Below are positions 46,741 through 58,400 of a DNA stretch of 64,000 nt, piece by piece. The DNA is from Sipunculus nudus. Lineage: Eukaryota > Annelida > Sipuncula > Golfingiida > Sipunculidae. Location: positions 54,088,659 through 54,152,658 of the forward strand of contig CM049313.1 of assembly GCA_026874595.1 (NCBI GenBank), given 5' to 3'. A program made the translations under genes and the position numbers. A model generated the notes under the pieces. That model did no database searches. It was not told the origin of the DNA and saw nothing but the letters and a program-made list of their open reading frames with translations. Each line of letters starts with the position of its first letter. The stretch's first letter is position 1.

Positions 46741-49700
46741 CTTGATCTGTTGCCAAATCTGAAACAGTTGGCAGTTTCTCAACCTATTTAAAGATACGGA
46801 CACAATCATGGCCTGTTGGTAAATCTATTTACACATACGGAAAGACGTTGGCTAAAATACTTTTTTTTTTAAAGCTGACATATTCATAAACTTTTTATCA
46901 AAATATCTAGAATAATAAAAGATGCAGTCCTTTCATTGTTAAAGGTCCAATAATTCTACCAAAAATCATTCAAGTAAACTTGAACAAAGGCCACCTAAGA
47001 ATAATTTTTGTGCAATGTTACAGAAGTTATAACTGAAACAATAATTTTGTAGAAAAACACTATTGCAGTCCTCAGTTTGAAATAGACATAATAATGAACA
47101 TAAGACTAACTTAAGCTTTTCACGACTCAACCGAAACTCAACAAACTCAATCTATTCTGATATGATTGAAAGAATAATGTCCTAGGATAATTCTTCTGAA
47201 AAATTGAACAATTCAACTTGACACTTTCATCATAAACATTTAAAGCTGAAAGAGGCTAAAATTATGAGGTTTTTGCCAATAAAAAACAGGTCAATGTAGG
47301 TGGCACCACAAAATCTGCAACTTCAAATAGGAGTCATGTGATCAACATTTGCACAATACTTGGTAATGCGAGCTTCTGTCATTTCTGAGATTACTATATC
47401 AGTATGCTTACTTGGCCAAATGACTCCGTTCAAATTTGTGTAACTCTGCTAAAATTAATCAAAAGCAAACCATTTGAACAAACTTGAGAGGGCTTGCCTC
47501 CGGGATCATTTCTGTAAAATATTGAACAATTTGGATGGACTATTTACAAGAAGAAGCCTTTTAAAGGTTTTTCAGCTTTTTCCCTATAAAATATAAGTAA
47601 ATACAGATAGCAAATAAATAAGCTGAATCCCACAACGTTTGATATGTGACAGATTATTGCAGAAAATCTGGGGATGGTAGCTCTTGCTATTCCTAAGAAA
47701 TTATGGGTTAATGTACAGATGACCAATGACCCCCGTACAAAAAAAGGTCAATGCAGGGGGCGCCACCAATACCTGAATTTCATATAAGACTCCTGGGACA
47801 AACACTGGCATAAAATTTGGTGATGATAGGCAATGATAGCTCCAGCTGTATCTGAGATTGTCATTTTAGTATGCTTTTTTGGAAAGATGACTAAGTTCAA
47901 CTTCTTGTAACTCGGCCAAAATTCACCAATTTTGAACCATTCGAACAAACTTAAGAGAGATGGTATAAAAGATTATTTCTGCTAAATATTGAAGAATTTG
48001 GCCTGACTGTTTCGTAGGAGAAGATTTTTATATGTTTTTTAGCTTTTTCTTTATAAAATCTAAGAAAATGCAGAATTTTTCAGATGGCTAATTTTTTGCA
48101 TTAAATTTCATGATGCTAGCTCCAGTCGTTTTCGAGATAGTATGGGTTAACGTACAGATGTCAGACGTACGCCACCACACCATCGCATTAGCTCACTGGT
48201 TCGCTAAAATTTACTACAGATGCATATTGAATGCAAAATTATAATACAGATACATCTCACTGATGGCAAAATCTTGAATTAATTTGAATATGGATACCAA
48301 TCATTTATAATCCATGTACAGCCATCTTTATATACCCACAGAGAGCTGTATACCTGTGATTGTAAACATTGCCTGGCATGAGGAATATCTAAAATCATAA
48401 ATCTACATTTTTTAAAAGCTGTTAAAAAAACATTCTTGTCAATATTTACCAAAGATAACCTGAAATCTAAAAGTCTAGAGGCATGATCTAACAGATGCTA
48501 ATAAACTGGTGTAGATGTATCTGCTTCACACAGCTTACATATATGGTAATATGACTCAATTCAATCTTTATAATTCAGCCAAAATTAATTCTTTGGAACC
48601 ATAAAAGACAATTATTATAAGAATTATTCAGGGGATTATTCTTGTAAAATATTAAACAAATTGGCCTCAGTGGCGTCAGTAAAAAACGTTTTGCAGGTTT
48701 ATAACTCATATGGGAAAATACAGCAAAATGGCTAAGGTAAGCTTCCCATAACTCGGCCAAAAATCACTGAACCAAAACCATATGAACAAATTTGAATTAT
48801 CAACATCTAAGAAAAATTAATTTGTGAAATTTAAGAATTTGGCCCAGTGGTTTTTGAGAAGAAGATCTTTGTAGCCACTGAGCTAAAATGGGCTGTTATG
48901 GCATATGACTAAATTCAGCTTCCCATAACTCAGCCGAAAATCATTGAACTGAGACCAATTGAACAAACTTCAGAAAGCACTACCCTAGGATCATTTCTGT
49001 GTAACATTAAACAATTTGGCCATATGGTTTCAGAGAAGAAATTTTTTGTAGCCGTCAGTATGATCCGGCACTGATGATCCCTGTACAAAAAAGGCTGATG
49101 CAGGTGGCGCCACCAATATCTCAGTTTAAGATATGACTCATGTGACCAACATTGGCATAAAATTTGGTGATGAATGCTCCAGCTGTTTCTGAGATTGTAA
49201 TTTAAGTATGCTTTTTTGGACAGATGACTGAGTTCAACTTCCTGTAACTTGTTTAAAAATCACCAAACTTAAACCATTCAAACAAATTTGAGAGAGATTG
49301 TTCCAGAAATCATTTTTGTGAAATATTGGACAATTTGGCTGAACAGTTTCAGAGAAGAAGATTTTTAAAGCTTTTTTTGCTTTTTCCCTAAAAAATCTAA
49401 GAAAATGCAGTTAGCCAAAAAAATAAGCAAAATCCGATAGAGTTTTTTAGATGACTAATTTTTTGCATAAAATTTTGTGATGCTTACTCTTGCTGTTTTC
49501 AAGATAGTATGGGTTAATGTACAGAAAACGGCCGACGGACGCCAGACGACGCCACACCATCACACAAGCTCACAGGTTCGCTAAAAATAGTGAAACTGAA
49601 GTTCACAGGCTCCATTGTATTGACCTGAATTGATAAAATTCCAGATCTCATATTTACTTGTCAAGCATTGCTAATTGGAAGTTGCTCTGAAGATTGTCAT

Positions 49701-50775
49701 TAGGTAGATGTAGTTAGGTCATTTGAAAATGAGCCATGCAGTGCTTTGTTAAAAGTCAAACATAAATGCCTCTCATGGGTGACACAAGGAACATGATAAC
49801 AGCTTAAATTTTTCTTAATCACTGATCTAAATTGTTTGAATCAGCAGTTTCAGCACACCAGACATGGGATAATATTAATATAATATGATATATAGTATTA
49901 GAAATATTCAGCTTTTTAATTTACTAGTAATATATTGGATAACATATAAATTTGAGATGTAACAGTAAGTATAATAAGAGGCAAAAGAATGTGTATGACT
50001 TTCTGTAACTTCCATTTTATTTTCCTAGTGTGCCATAAAGCATGTGATCAGATATATCTGAGCAGACTTGTTCTGACTTTCTAGGATATGCCTAATTGCC
50101 TATATAATTGCTATAGCATCCACTGTGCCTGGAGCTCCTCTACTGGTCTAAATTGCTTGGACCAGCAGTTATCTAAGTAGTTATCAGTGCTTCTGATTAC
50201 CTCTAGCACTGGCTAGAAGAGGCAACAGCCATGAGATAGTATTTCCAATAGCCTGCTGGTCTTTGATTGCTAAATTCAGTAAAACTGTTTAGCAAATAAG
50301 TTCTCATTCAACCACTAAGTTTGTTGACCTTGCAATAGCCAGGGAATATATTAATTGCACTTGGTGATAGCGGCCACTGGCCACTCATCTGAAATTCAAA
50401 TAAACCATTATCCAAATTAAGGCAGTTTACCTGATCTTAATGAATAATTTCCCGGATAGTGAAAACCAAGTCAAACCTACCTGGCTACTATGCCTTACCA
50501 CATGAAATGCTAAAACATAATAACTGATATTTCATTTAGATTTTGAGCAAATTCACCCAATTCTGAACAAAACCGTAAGTTGTGTACTTGTGCAAAAATA
50601 ATAGAACACCTATGATAACACTTGTTTCACACTAATGAAATGTAATAAAATGATTGCAATTTTTTAAATTGTGAACTGATTGAAAATTATTTGAATTGAA
50701 CTGAAATAGACATTTCTCTCCAAAACATTCAAGTAAATTTGAAGTTCCATAAAAGTTTTTTGAATTAGATTTGAA

Positions 50776-52830
50776 CTAGATGTGTCGGAAAGACACAAAT
50801 GCCCCCGCTGGAGCAAATTAGAAATATTTGTTAAATTTTGAAAAAAATTTTAAGTTCAGGAGGTGTCGTATGGTCAAAAGTAGGTAAACAAGGGCAAAAT
50901 GCAAACTCAATCTGTAAAAGGTCATTATCAAGCAACACACCAAAAATCAGGCAAGTATCTGCAGGCATTGTAAAAAAATGTCCATACATGTGCATTTTTC
51001 ATAAAAATTTATATTTTTCATGAAATTTTCTGTTCAGGATCTGTCATATGGTCAAAAATAGGTCAACTGGGACAAAACGTGAACTCGATCTGTAACTGGT
51101 CATTATCTGCCCACACACCAAAAATCAGGCCCGTATCTGCAGGCATGGCGAAAAAAAGTCTGTACAATTGCACTTGTCATGAAAATTTATATTTTTTATG
51201 AAATTTTCTATGTAGCCAGGGCACAATCTAACGGTCTAAAGTAGGTCAACTTGGGCAAAATGTGAACTTGATCTGTAACTGCCCACACACCAATAATCAG
51301 GCCCTTATCTGCAGGCATTGCAAAAAAAGTCTGTACATGTGCATTTCTCATGAAATTTTCTATTTTTAATCAAAATTTTCTATGTTCAGGAGCCGTCAAA
51401 AGGTCAAAAGTAGGTCAACTGGGACGAAAAGTGAACTTGATCTGTAACTGGATTATCTGCCAACACACCAAAAATCAGGCCCATATCTGCAGGCATTGTG
51501 AAAAAAAGTCCCTACATGTGAACTTGTCATGAAAATTTATATTTTTCTTGAAATTTTCTATGTTAGAGCACGGTCAAAAATAGGTCAACTGAGTCAAAAC
51601 ACGAACTCGATCTATAACTTGTCATTTTCTGCCCACACATCAAAAATCAGGCCTGTATCATTGCTAAAAAAAGTCTTTACATGTGCATTTGTCATGAAAA
51701 TTTATATTTTTCATGAAATTTTCTATGTTAGGGCACAGTCAAATGGTCAAAGGTAGTTCAACTGGGACAAAATGTGAACTCCATCTGTAAATGGTCATTA
51801 TCTGCCCACACTACAAAAATCAGGCCAATATCTGCAGACATTGTGAAAAAGTCCGTACATGTGTAATTGTCATGAAAATATCTATTTTTATATGAAATTT
51901 TCTATGTTCAGGAGCCGTAAAACAGTCAAAAGTAGGTCAACCAGGAAGAAGCAGGAACTTGATCTGTAACTGGTCATTATCTGCCCACACACCAAAAATC
52001 AGGCCAATATCTGCAGACATTGTGAAAAAGTCCGTACATGTGTAATTGTCATGAAAATATCTATTTTTATATGAAATTTTCTATGTTCAAGAGCCGTAAA
52101 ACAGTCAAAAGTGGGTCAACTGGGACAAAACATGAACTCCATCTGTAACTGGTCATTATCTGCCCACACACAAAAAATCAGGCCAATATCTGCAGACATT
52201 GCGAAAATAAGTCTGTACATGTGTATTTGTCATGAAAATTTCTATTTTTCATGAAATTTTCTTAGTTAAGGAGCCGTAAAACGGTCAAAAGTAGGTCAAC
52301 CAGGAAGAAGCAGGAACTTGATCTGTAACTGGTCATTATCTGCCCACACACCAGAAATCAGGCCAATATCTGCAGACATTGCGAAAAAGTCCGTACATGT
52401 GTAATTGTCATGAAAATATCTATTTTTATATGAAATTTTCTATGTTTAGGAGCCGTAAAACAGTCAAAAGTGGGTCAACTGGGACAAAACACGAACTCCA
52501 TCTGTAACTGGTCATTATCTGCCCACACACAAAAAATCAGGCCAATATGTGCAGACATTGCGAAAATAAGTCTGTACATGTGTATTTGTCACGAAAATTT
52601 CTATTTTTCATGAAATTTTCTAAGTTAAGGAGCCGTAAAACGGTCAAAAGTAGGTCAACCAGGAAGAAGCAGGAACTTGATCTGTAACTGGTCATTATCT
52701 GCCCACACACCAAAAATCAGGCCAATATCTGCATGCATTGCGAAAAAAAGTCCGTACAACTGTTTTTATTTCAGAATGACGGACAAGGGTTAAACTTTAT
52801 GCCCCGGCCACTTTGTGGCGGAGGCATAAA
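50776..52830 (-). mobile_element. HINE-2, Helitron-like non-autonomous element with 169-183-bp tandem core
   Basis: Read on the minus strand, the 5' end is a hairpin of ATGCCTCCGCCAC and GTGGCCGGGGCAT (52799-52827), and the 3' end is the hairpin TGTGTC TTTCC GACACA (50781-50797), T, then CTAG (50776-50779) before TTC. This is the same architecture as HINE-1 with unrelated sequence. It inserted into the hAT-type MITE copy 2 between ATTTGAA and TTTGAATTGACC, a site uninterrupted in copy 1 near 43430. No ORF. Confidence 0.78.
50873..52760 (-). repeat. About 11-unit tandem array with a late 359-bp dimer period
   Basis: GTCAAAAG or its variant recurs at 50873, 51051, 51234, 51403, 51573, 51746, 51925, 52104, 52284, 52463 and 52643. 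Early units are 169-183 bp and diverged. The last five alternate between a GGAAGAAGCAGGAACTTG type (51925, 52284, 52643) and a GGGACAAAACATGAACTCC type (52104, 52463), giving an exact 359-bp dimer period. Confidence 0.9.
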
Positions 52831-52853
52831 AATTTGAATTGACCCCAGGTCTG

Positions 52854-54675
52854 CTATTTTGTTAAAGATAATCAAAAGCAATTTGGTCAAAAATTTCTAG
52901 CAAGGTCTGAGGCATCTAATCACTTGTATAAAATTTTATTAAATATTAACCAGAAAGAATGAAATTTTATAACTTAAAAAGATATTTGTTGAAGAACTGG
53001 TGGGCCAGATTTTCTTTAACATTTTCACTAGTACAAGGTATTTATTGAAAGCACACTTTTTTAATTACAGTAGGTTTTAAATACTTAATTCTAATTGTGT
53101 GAAAGTAAGATAACATCAAGATCGGCTTGGTTTTCTATCAACTGAGAATGTTTCAGAATGACTGAAGATAGACAGACAAACAAACATACAAAACTGACCA
53201 ATATACTTGCTAAATTGAAGATTCTGGCAAGCAACAAACCCCCCAAAAACACACTGGTGTAAACATGCCCTCCTTGCAGAGGTTAAAATCAATAATTTAT
53301 TGAACTATTCAATGATTATGAAATTCACCAAAAAAAATTATTTGTAACACAGTACATGAATGGATGATTAATGACCACCTGGGCAACTCAATCACCTTTT
53401 TACCTTCGCTAGGAGGGTATGCATTCATTCTCATTTTTGTGTACTTGCTCACAACCTAACTCAAACAATCATGGACAGAATCCCATGAAATTTTAAGGGA
53501 TTTCAAGAAGGGCCATGAAGAACCGATTACATATTGGTGTGGATCCAACACATGATTTGGATTCTGAAATATTATAAAGGAATATTCACAAATGTACAGT
53601 CACTTATGCACCTGGGAATTTGGCCAGAACACTGGCAAGTGAATGTAAACATGGTTTGATTCTTTGGAAGCATCGAACAATAGGGAGCCTCCACATGGCG
53701 GAGGCTTGCACTCCTAAGAATTCATATTTCTAGTAATCATATCATGCATATATATCAGTTATACCACTAAGGAATGATAAAATGGCTCATACATTGCTGC
53801 ACAGGCTACCCAAAGACTCCAGATGCATAATATCAAAATTTGAATTAAGATTTTAAGCTATCTTCAATTTTACTTCATCACATGTGAATGTAGCTTAATT
53901 GTGAAGGAGAAATTCTAAATTGTACCATATGAAGGGACCATACAAGATTTTGTTTTAATCTTGAAGCATAAAAGTGATTGGGACTGGCTCCTTTTTTATC
54001 ATGCATTTCTAATCAGAATTCATACTACAATGACAGATTCTATTTATGATGGGAAGTTCTGATAAAGTGAAATATCGTCATACAGCTAACCACCAGTACA
54101 TTATATAAGCTGTTGCCATAGCCATGTATATTATATGTATAGGAACACATTTTCAAGTAAAAAGCCTTAATATGTTAGCCACATGGCAATACTCTTGCAT
54201 TTGTAGCTATGTAAATATAATGTATAATAGCAAATTTATCAAAGATTGATCACCCTTAATCCTTCTGCATGCTGCTCAGTCTATTTGGATATGCTTTATA
54301 AGCAACAACAGATGAGGGCTGGTAACTCATTGATTACTAGGTAAAAAGGGAGGAAGACTTGTGCAAAAGATATCCAACAATGATTGACTCAAGAATGAAC
54401 CCTGTACTAATCATGCAGTTAAAAAGACATTTTAAGGAGAGCTAATTTCTGGTGCACTTGCACCCTTAGCTAATGTTTGTACCTCAGAGGCTAAAATATC
54501 TCAGCTGAGAGTTAAAATATTTACTGTTACATAACAAAATTATGGCTTATGAAAATTTTAATTCTTTTAAATAAGTTCACAATAGTTGAAGTATTCCTGA
54601 GCTTATTTATTGATGCTCTTGTTTAAAATCTATAAAACAACAACTCACAATTATAAAATCCAAATGACTAAGCAA
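52854..54675. other. Intergenic stretch without recognisable gene
   Basis: No supported ORF, RNA gene or paired termini. A phrase near 53450-53710 (CCATGAAATTTTAAGG, CATGGCGGAGGCTTGCACTC) looks like a decayed dispersed molluscan-type repeat. Otherwise nothing seen. Confidence 0.5.
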
Positions 54676-56386
54676 ACTAAGGACCCATCAGTTCGTCGCT
54701 CAGCTGAATTTGTCTATAAGAATATGTTTATGTTTGGGATGAAAAGTTTGGCGTAAAATACATCCACAATCTTTTTAAATAAGTGGGTCCAGTGACCTTT
54801 AACCTCATGACCCCCAAAAGCAAAAGGGTTCTTACATTATTGGTTGGGTCACATATAAGTAAAGACTGAAACCAACACGTCAATCCAAACTGAAGTTATC
54901 ATCCAGAAACAAATATGTGGACAGATGGCCCTGTGACCTTGACCTTAAGCCTTGTGACACCAAAATCAATCAAGCTCTTCTCCTGTTGGTAGGTCAGCTA
55001 TGTGTGCAAGATGGAAGGTTTAGGATGAAATGTTTTGCTTTAAATGCATCCACAATCTTTCTAAATAAGTGGGCCCTGTGACCTTGACTTTTGACCTCAT
55101 GACCCCAAAATCAATAGCGTTCATGCATTAGAGGTGGGCCATATATAAGTCAAGATTAAAATCTATCCTTCAATCCAAACTGGAGTTATCATCATGATAC
55201 AAATTTGAAGGACATAGAGAAGGACAGACAGACAGTCAGACAGGGTGATTAATATAGGGCATCCACTTATTCAAGCAGGGCCCTATTAAACACACAAGGT
55301 TTCAGGATACAGATGAAACCACAGCTGCAAAGCTGATAGTATGAATATAATTTGGCAGTCTCAAAATAAAGGAAAAATACATCAAAATAAAAATAAAAAT
55401 ACATGTGGCACCACCAGTCTTCAGGAACTGAAGAAACCAATCATAATCGATAAAGACACTGGGCTTCAGGACACTGGATGAAACCATAGCTGAGAAACTG
55501 ACATAACTGCTGTCATTTGATGGTAAAAAAAACAAGAAAAAAATCGTAAAAATTAGAAAAAAATACAGGTGATGCCACCAGTGTTTGGGAACTGACAAAA
55601 CTATAGTCCATTTCACTACCTGCTGTCCACCTGATTTTTGTAGATGATTTTCTTAAAAATTTATATTTTTCAATATATTCCAAGAAAACATTATATGGAA
55701 GAGACAACCTAATATGGCAGTTAAGAATTTTACAATAAATCCCGGTTTATGTTTCACAACATTTAAGTCTCTTTATCATGATCTGGCAGATATGGTGTGT
55801 CCCTCCATAAGTAGCCATCTTTGTTTTAGCTGGTTAAATTTTTTAGAGTGTTTACATGAGATCATCCAATCAGCAGCTGTCAGTTGAGGCTGCTTTTGCA
55901 TGTGACCAATGACCTTGACCGCCATAAGTGGGTCTGGTTTGTTGTAAAATATAGACTGATTTCTCATATTTTCAGAAAATTCAATCATTCTATTATTACC
56001 TTGTTGAAAAAAATAGGTTCTGAAATCCTCTCCTTTACACTATAATTGTTTCCCTTGAAATGTACCTAATAAAAATTTTCATGGCAAAAAACAGGTGGAC
56101 ATGAGGGGATGAAAAAGACTATAGTCATGGTATATTTTCAAGGCAAGATTCATGGCAATCCATGCATTACTTATAAAGATGCTGGAGGTTTTGTATCAAA
56201 TTTTTACTTTAAGGTCACAGTGACCTTATTTCTAGTTTCCAAGGAGATGTTTCATTGACCTACCTGGATATTCAGTTACAAGATTCTAGGGTAAGCAGTT
56301 TTGATTAGTGCTGTATTACAACCAGCATGACAACAGACAGAGTGCCATTCCTATACACCAGTTGACTTTCAGTCAGCTGAGTTAAT
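54676..56386 (-). mobile_element. HINE-3, third long copy, carrying a MITE
   Basis: The minus-strand 5' end is TTAACTCAGCTGACTG then AAAGTCAACTG near 56386. The 3' end reads TGATGGGTCC then TTAG (54676-54679) before TTTGC, a decayed version of GACCCATGGGTCCCTAG. It contains the TGACCTTGAC units at about 54935 and 55077, a GTGGCACCACC variant (about 55404) and a TA-target MITE (55604-56121). Confidence 0.72.
55604..56121 (+). mobile_element. TA-target MITE (Tc1/mariner-like), copy 2
   Basis: 518 bp from TAGTCCATTTCACTACC to GAAAAAGACTA, flanked by TA duplications. The paralogous HINE-3 copy (minus strand near 23695-23710) shows the empty site CAAAACTAGTCATGG, so one TA was duplicated on insertion. 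Terminal inverted repeats of about 34 bp include GTCCACCTG. No transposase. Confidence 0.85.
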
Positions 56387-57099
56387 AACTGATTAGATTG
56401 TAAAAAAAAAAAACATTACTATTGACTAAAACATCCCACATCTGCTAACATTAGCTCAGAACTTTTCCAGATTTCTGTTTTTAATTAAATTCAATATGTA
56501 AAATATGACCTTTAAAAGCATATTTCAATGTATATTACCAGATTTTGGTTTTGCATATATATATTTGTTTACATTAATTGTTGATCAAGACATGCATGTG
56601 CTTATAAAACTATCCTTGTGATAGCTTTCTTGTTAGATACCAAAATGAACTAAAAATGGTCTTTCTGGCCACACATCAGATCACTGCAATGGGTTCAAAT
56701 CAAAATGGGTTTACTTCAGATCAAACAATCATAAAATTTGTGTCATTTCTGTGTGACTGCAAGTATGCTTCAGTCCTTATATATCACTGTTCTGACCCCA
56801 GTCTGCAATGATATTATTTAATGGTCATCACCTAAACTTCATAAGACATAAAACACTTATCAGACTCTTATCCATAATGACACCACAAACAAATGTTTTA
56901 AAGTCTCAACAGACTCTTCATTCTCAGATGTACATAATCTAAGTCAAATGATTGCAAAGATATGTTACCAAGTTAAAGATTGCCTGATCAGACCTCCCAT
57001 TTGCCCTGGAAGCTTGGTATTTTTGATTAACATCACCTAGGTGTCATCCTTGAAACTGCTTTCATCATCATCAGCAACATGAGACACATGACCCCTATG
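56387..57099. other. Intergenic stretch, gene 2 downstream side
   Basis: AT-rich. I see no gene, terminus or tandem structure. Confidence 0.5.
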
Positions 57100-57450
57100 G
57101 CTGGTCATAACCATGGTAACTACCGAGTCTGCCCTTTCAGCAAGCTTTTATTCCTATGGTAAATGCAAAACATGACTAATAATCACCATGGTTCACCGTC
57201 TTGTATAACAAATCATCACCATGGCTACTGTCCCAAATCACCATGGTATCTACCCAACATGACGAAGAATCAGGTGAAACAGCCACTGTGCAACATGAAT
57301 GAATATCACCATGGTTACCGCCAAACATGACTAATAATCATCATAGGTTCTGGTCCCACATGACTAGCTATCACTATGGTCACTTATCCAAATGTTTAAT
57401 CATCACCATGGTTACTGGTCCCACATGATTAATCATCACTATGGTCACTG
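57100..57450. repeat. CCATGG minisatellite overlapping the 3' end of gene 2
   Basis: About nine imperfect units of 30-38 bp of the type ATCACCATGGTTACTG-TCCCACATGAC-TAAT. The array enters the last codons of gene 2, whose final residues HSSDHSDD and TAA stop are read from the repeat on the minus strand. Confidence 0.85.
57147..57152 (-). promoter_or_regulatory. Candidate poly(A) signal for gene 2
   Basis: Minus-strand AATAAA about 280 bp after the stop codon. It is the nearest good hexamer; chosen by position only. Confidence 0.35.
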
Positions 57451-58400
57451 CTGTGCCACACCCCACACTGCCCGACGATACTGGTTTCACGTCTTGATGT
57501 GGATTGGTCTGTACTCTCTAACTCAGTGTTCTCTTCATCCCTGCTCCACCTCTCTTGTGGGGTGGCATCACACAATTCATGGTCCAACATTTCAACAATA
57601 GTACTATTACTTGAAGCTGCTGTTGCAGCCATACTGCTTGCTGTATCTTGTGCTTTATCAGCAAATTGGTCTCCTGTTTCTTTACTGCCTGTAACAGAGT
57701 GCTGTTGATAAGGCTCTGCTTTTTCTGGTTCTTTGACCTTCACTGACTGGTTTTCATGACTAGACACAGCAGAACTTTGTCTCTGGAAGCCATATTCCAG
57801 GCCTGCCGTCCCAAGTTGTTCTCGAAGCCGTCCATCTTGGCCGGATTCTCGATGTGAGTGTACATCTTGGAAGCTATATTCAAGAAAAGGATCACCCATA
57901 CCATAGGAGCTGTCTGTTAAGTCCTGGTTTTGAGAAACTCCAATAAAATCTGGGTGCATGGCCATGACTTCTTCAAACGGTGACATTCGGAGGACCGCCA
58001 TTAGGTAAGAATCCCAGCCACTTGGAGCACTGCTGGAAGGTTTGGCGCTGCTGTCATACATTTCTTTATACTCCTCTCTCGTTAAACCACAGCGCTGTAA
58101 AGCATCATCTTTAATCAGAGTCGGTGGGCACTTGTAGAAGACTTTAATAGCAGACTTGACGTATCTGAATTCACCAACATATAAACTGTCATCCTGTGAC
58201 CTGGTCATTTGAATCATTGACTCAACTATCTGACCTGTGTTGTATTTCTGACACCTCCGCCTCACCACACGAGCAGACACAAAGCTCCCTGGGCTTCTCA
58301 ATATGTTTGCTTCCAGTTCTAAGACATAGTTAACTTGTGCTTCAGACATTGGGGTGTTACTGACTGGGCTTCTGGCTTCATCTCTCTCAATAGAGGCAAC
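57429..58400 (-). CDS. Gene 2 second coding exon (residues 343-665)
   Basis: Acceptor ATTTTAG/GTTGCC, continuing in phase as VASIERDEARSPVSNTP and then the MSEAQVNYVLELEANIL region. It stays open to a TAA at 57429-57431. An internal start at MSEAQ is possible for an isoform but not required. Confidence 0.88.
   Translation of the reverse strand, partial: VASIERDEARSPVSNTPMSEAQVNYVLELEANILRSPGSFVSARVVRRRCQKYNTGQIVESMIQMTRSQDDSLYVGEFRYVKSAIKVFYKCPPTLIKDDALQRCGLTREEYKEMYDSSAKPSSSAPSGWDSYLMAVLRMSPFEEVMAMHPDFIGVSQNQDLTDSSYGMGDPFLEYSFQDVHSHRESGQDGRLREQLGTAGLEYGFQRQSSAVSSHENQSVKVKEPEKAEPYQQHSVTGSKETGDQFADKAQDTASSMAATAASSNSTIVEMLDHELCDATPQERWSRDEENTELESTDQSTSRRETSIVGQCGVWHSSDHSDD

Larger units (their letters stand above)
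44024..49587 (-). mobile_element. O element, minus-strand copy
   Basis: Inverse of 18450-24775. The minus-strand 5' end is at 49587 (TTTTTAGCGAACCTGTGAGC) and the 3' end at 44024 (GTAGGCCTTG). A second internal 5'-like segment occurs near 48206, so the body is internally duplicated. Contains HINE-1 (44330-46033) but lacks the HINE-1 and HINE-3 insertions found in the plus copy, giving clean empty sites near 48600 and 44200. Without the insert the core is about 3.9 kb, against about 3.5 kb in the plus copy. Confidence 0.8.
43942..52853. mobile_element. hAT-type MITE, copy 2, split by later insertions
   Basis: The same element as 42571-43450. The left part (about 43942-44023) has TGGGGTCAAATC and GAATTG repeats. 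The right part (49588-50775 and 52831-52853) aligns phrase by phrase (ACAGGCTCC, GCCATGCAGT, GTGCCATAAAGCATGTG, CTTACCACATGAAATG) and ends GAATTGACCCCAGGTCTG. It is interrupted by O (44024-49587), HINE-2 (50776-52830) and an extra segment of about 420 bp (50050-50466). The left end is decayed and no target duplication remains. Confidence 0.75.

Noticed and set aside
50838-52790. Possible CRISPR-like array of repeats and spacers
   Set aside because: Whole units of 169-183 bp are conserved throughout with no unique spacers, in a eukaryotic context. It is a satellite core of HINE-2.
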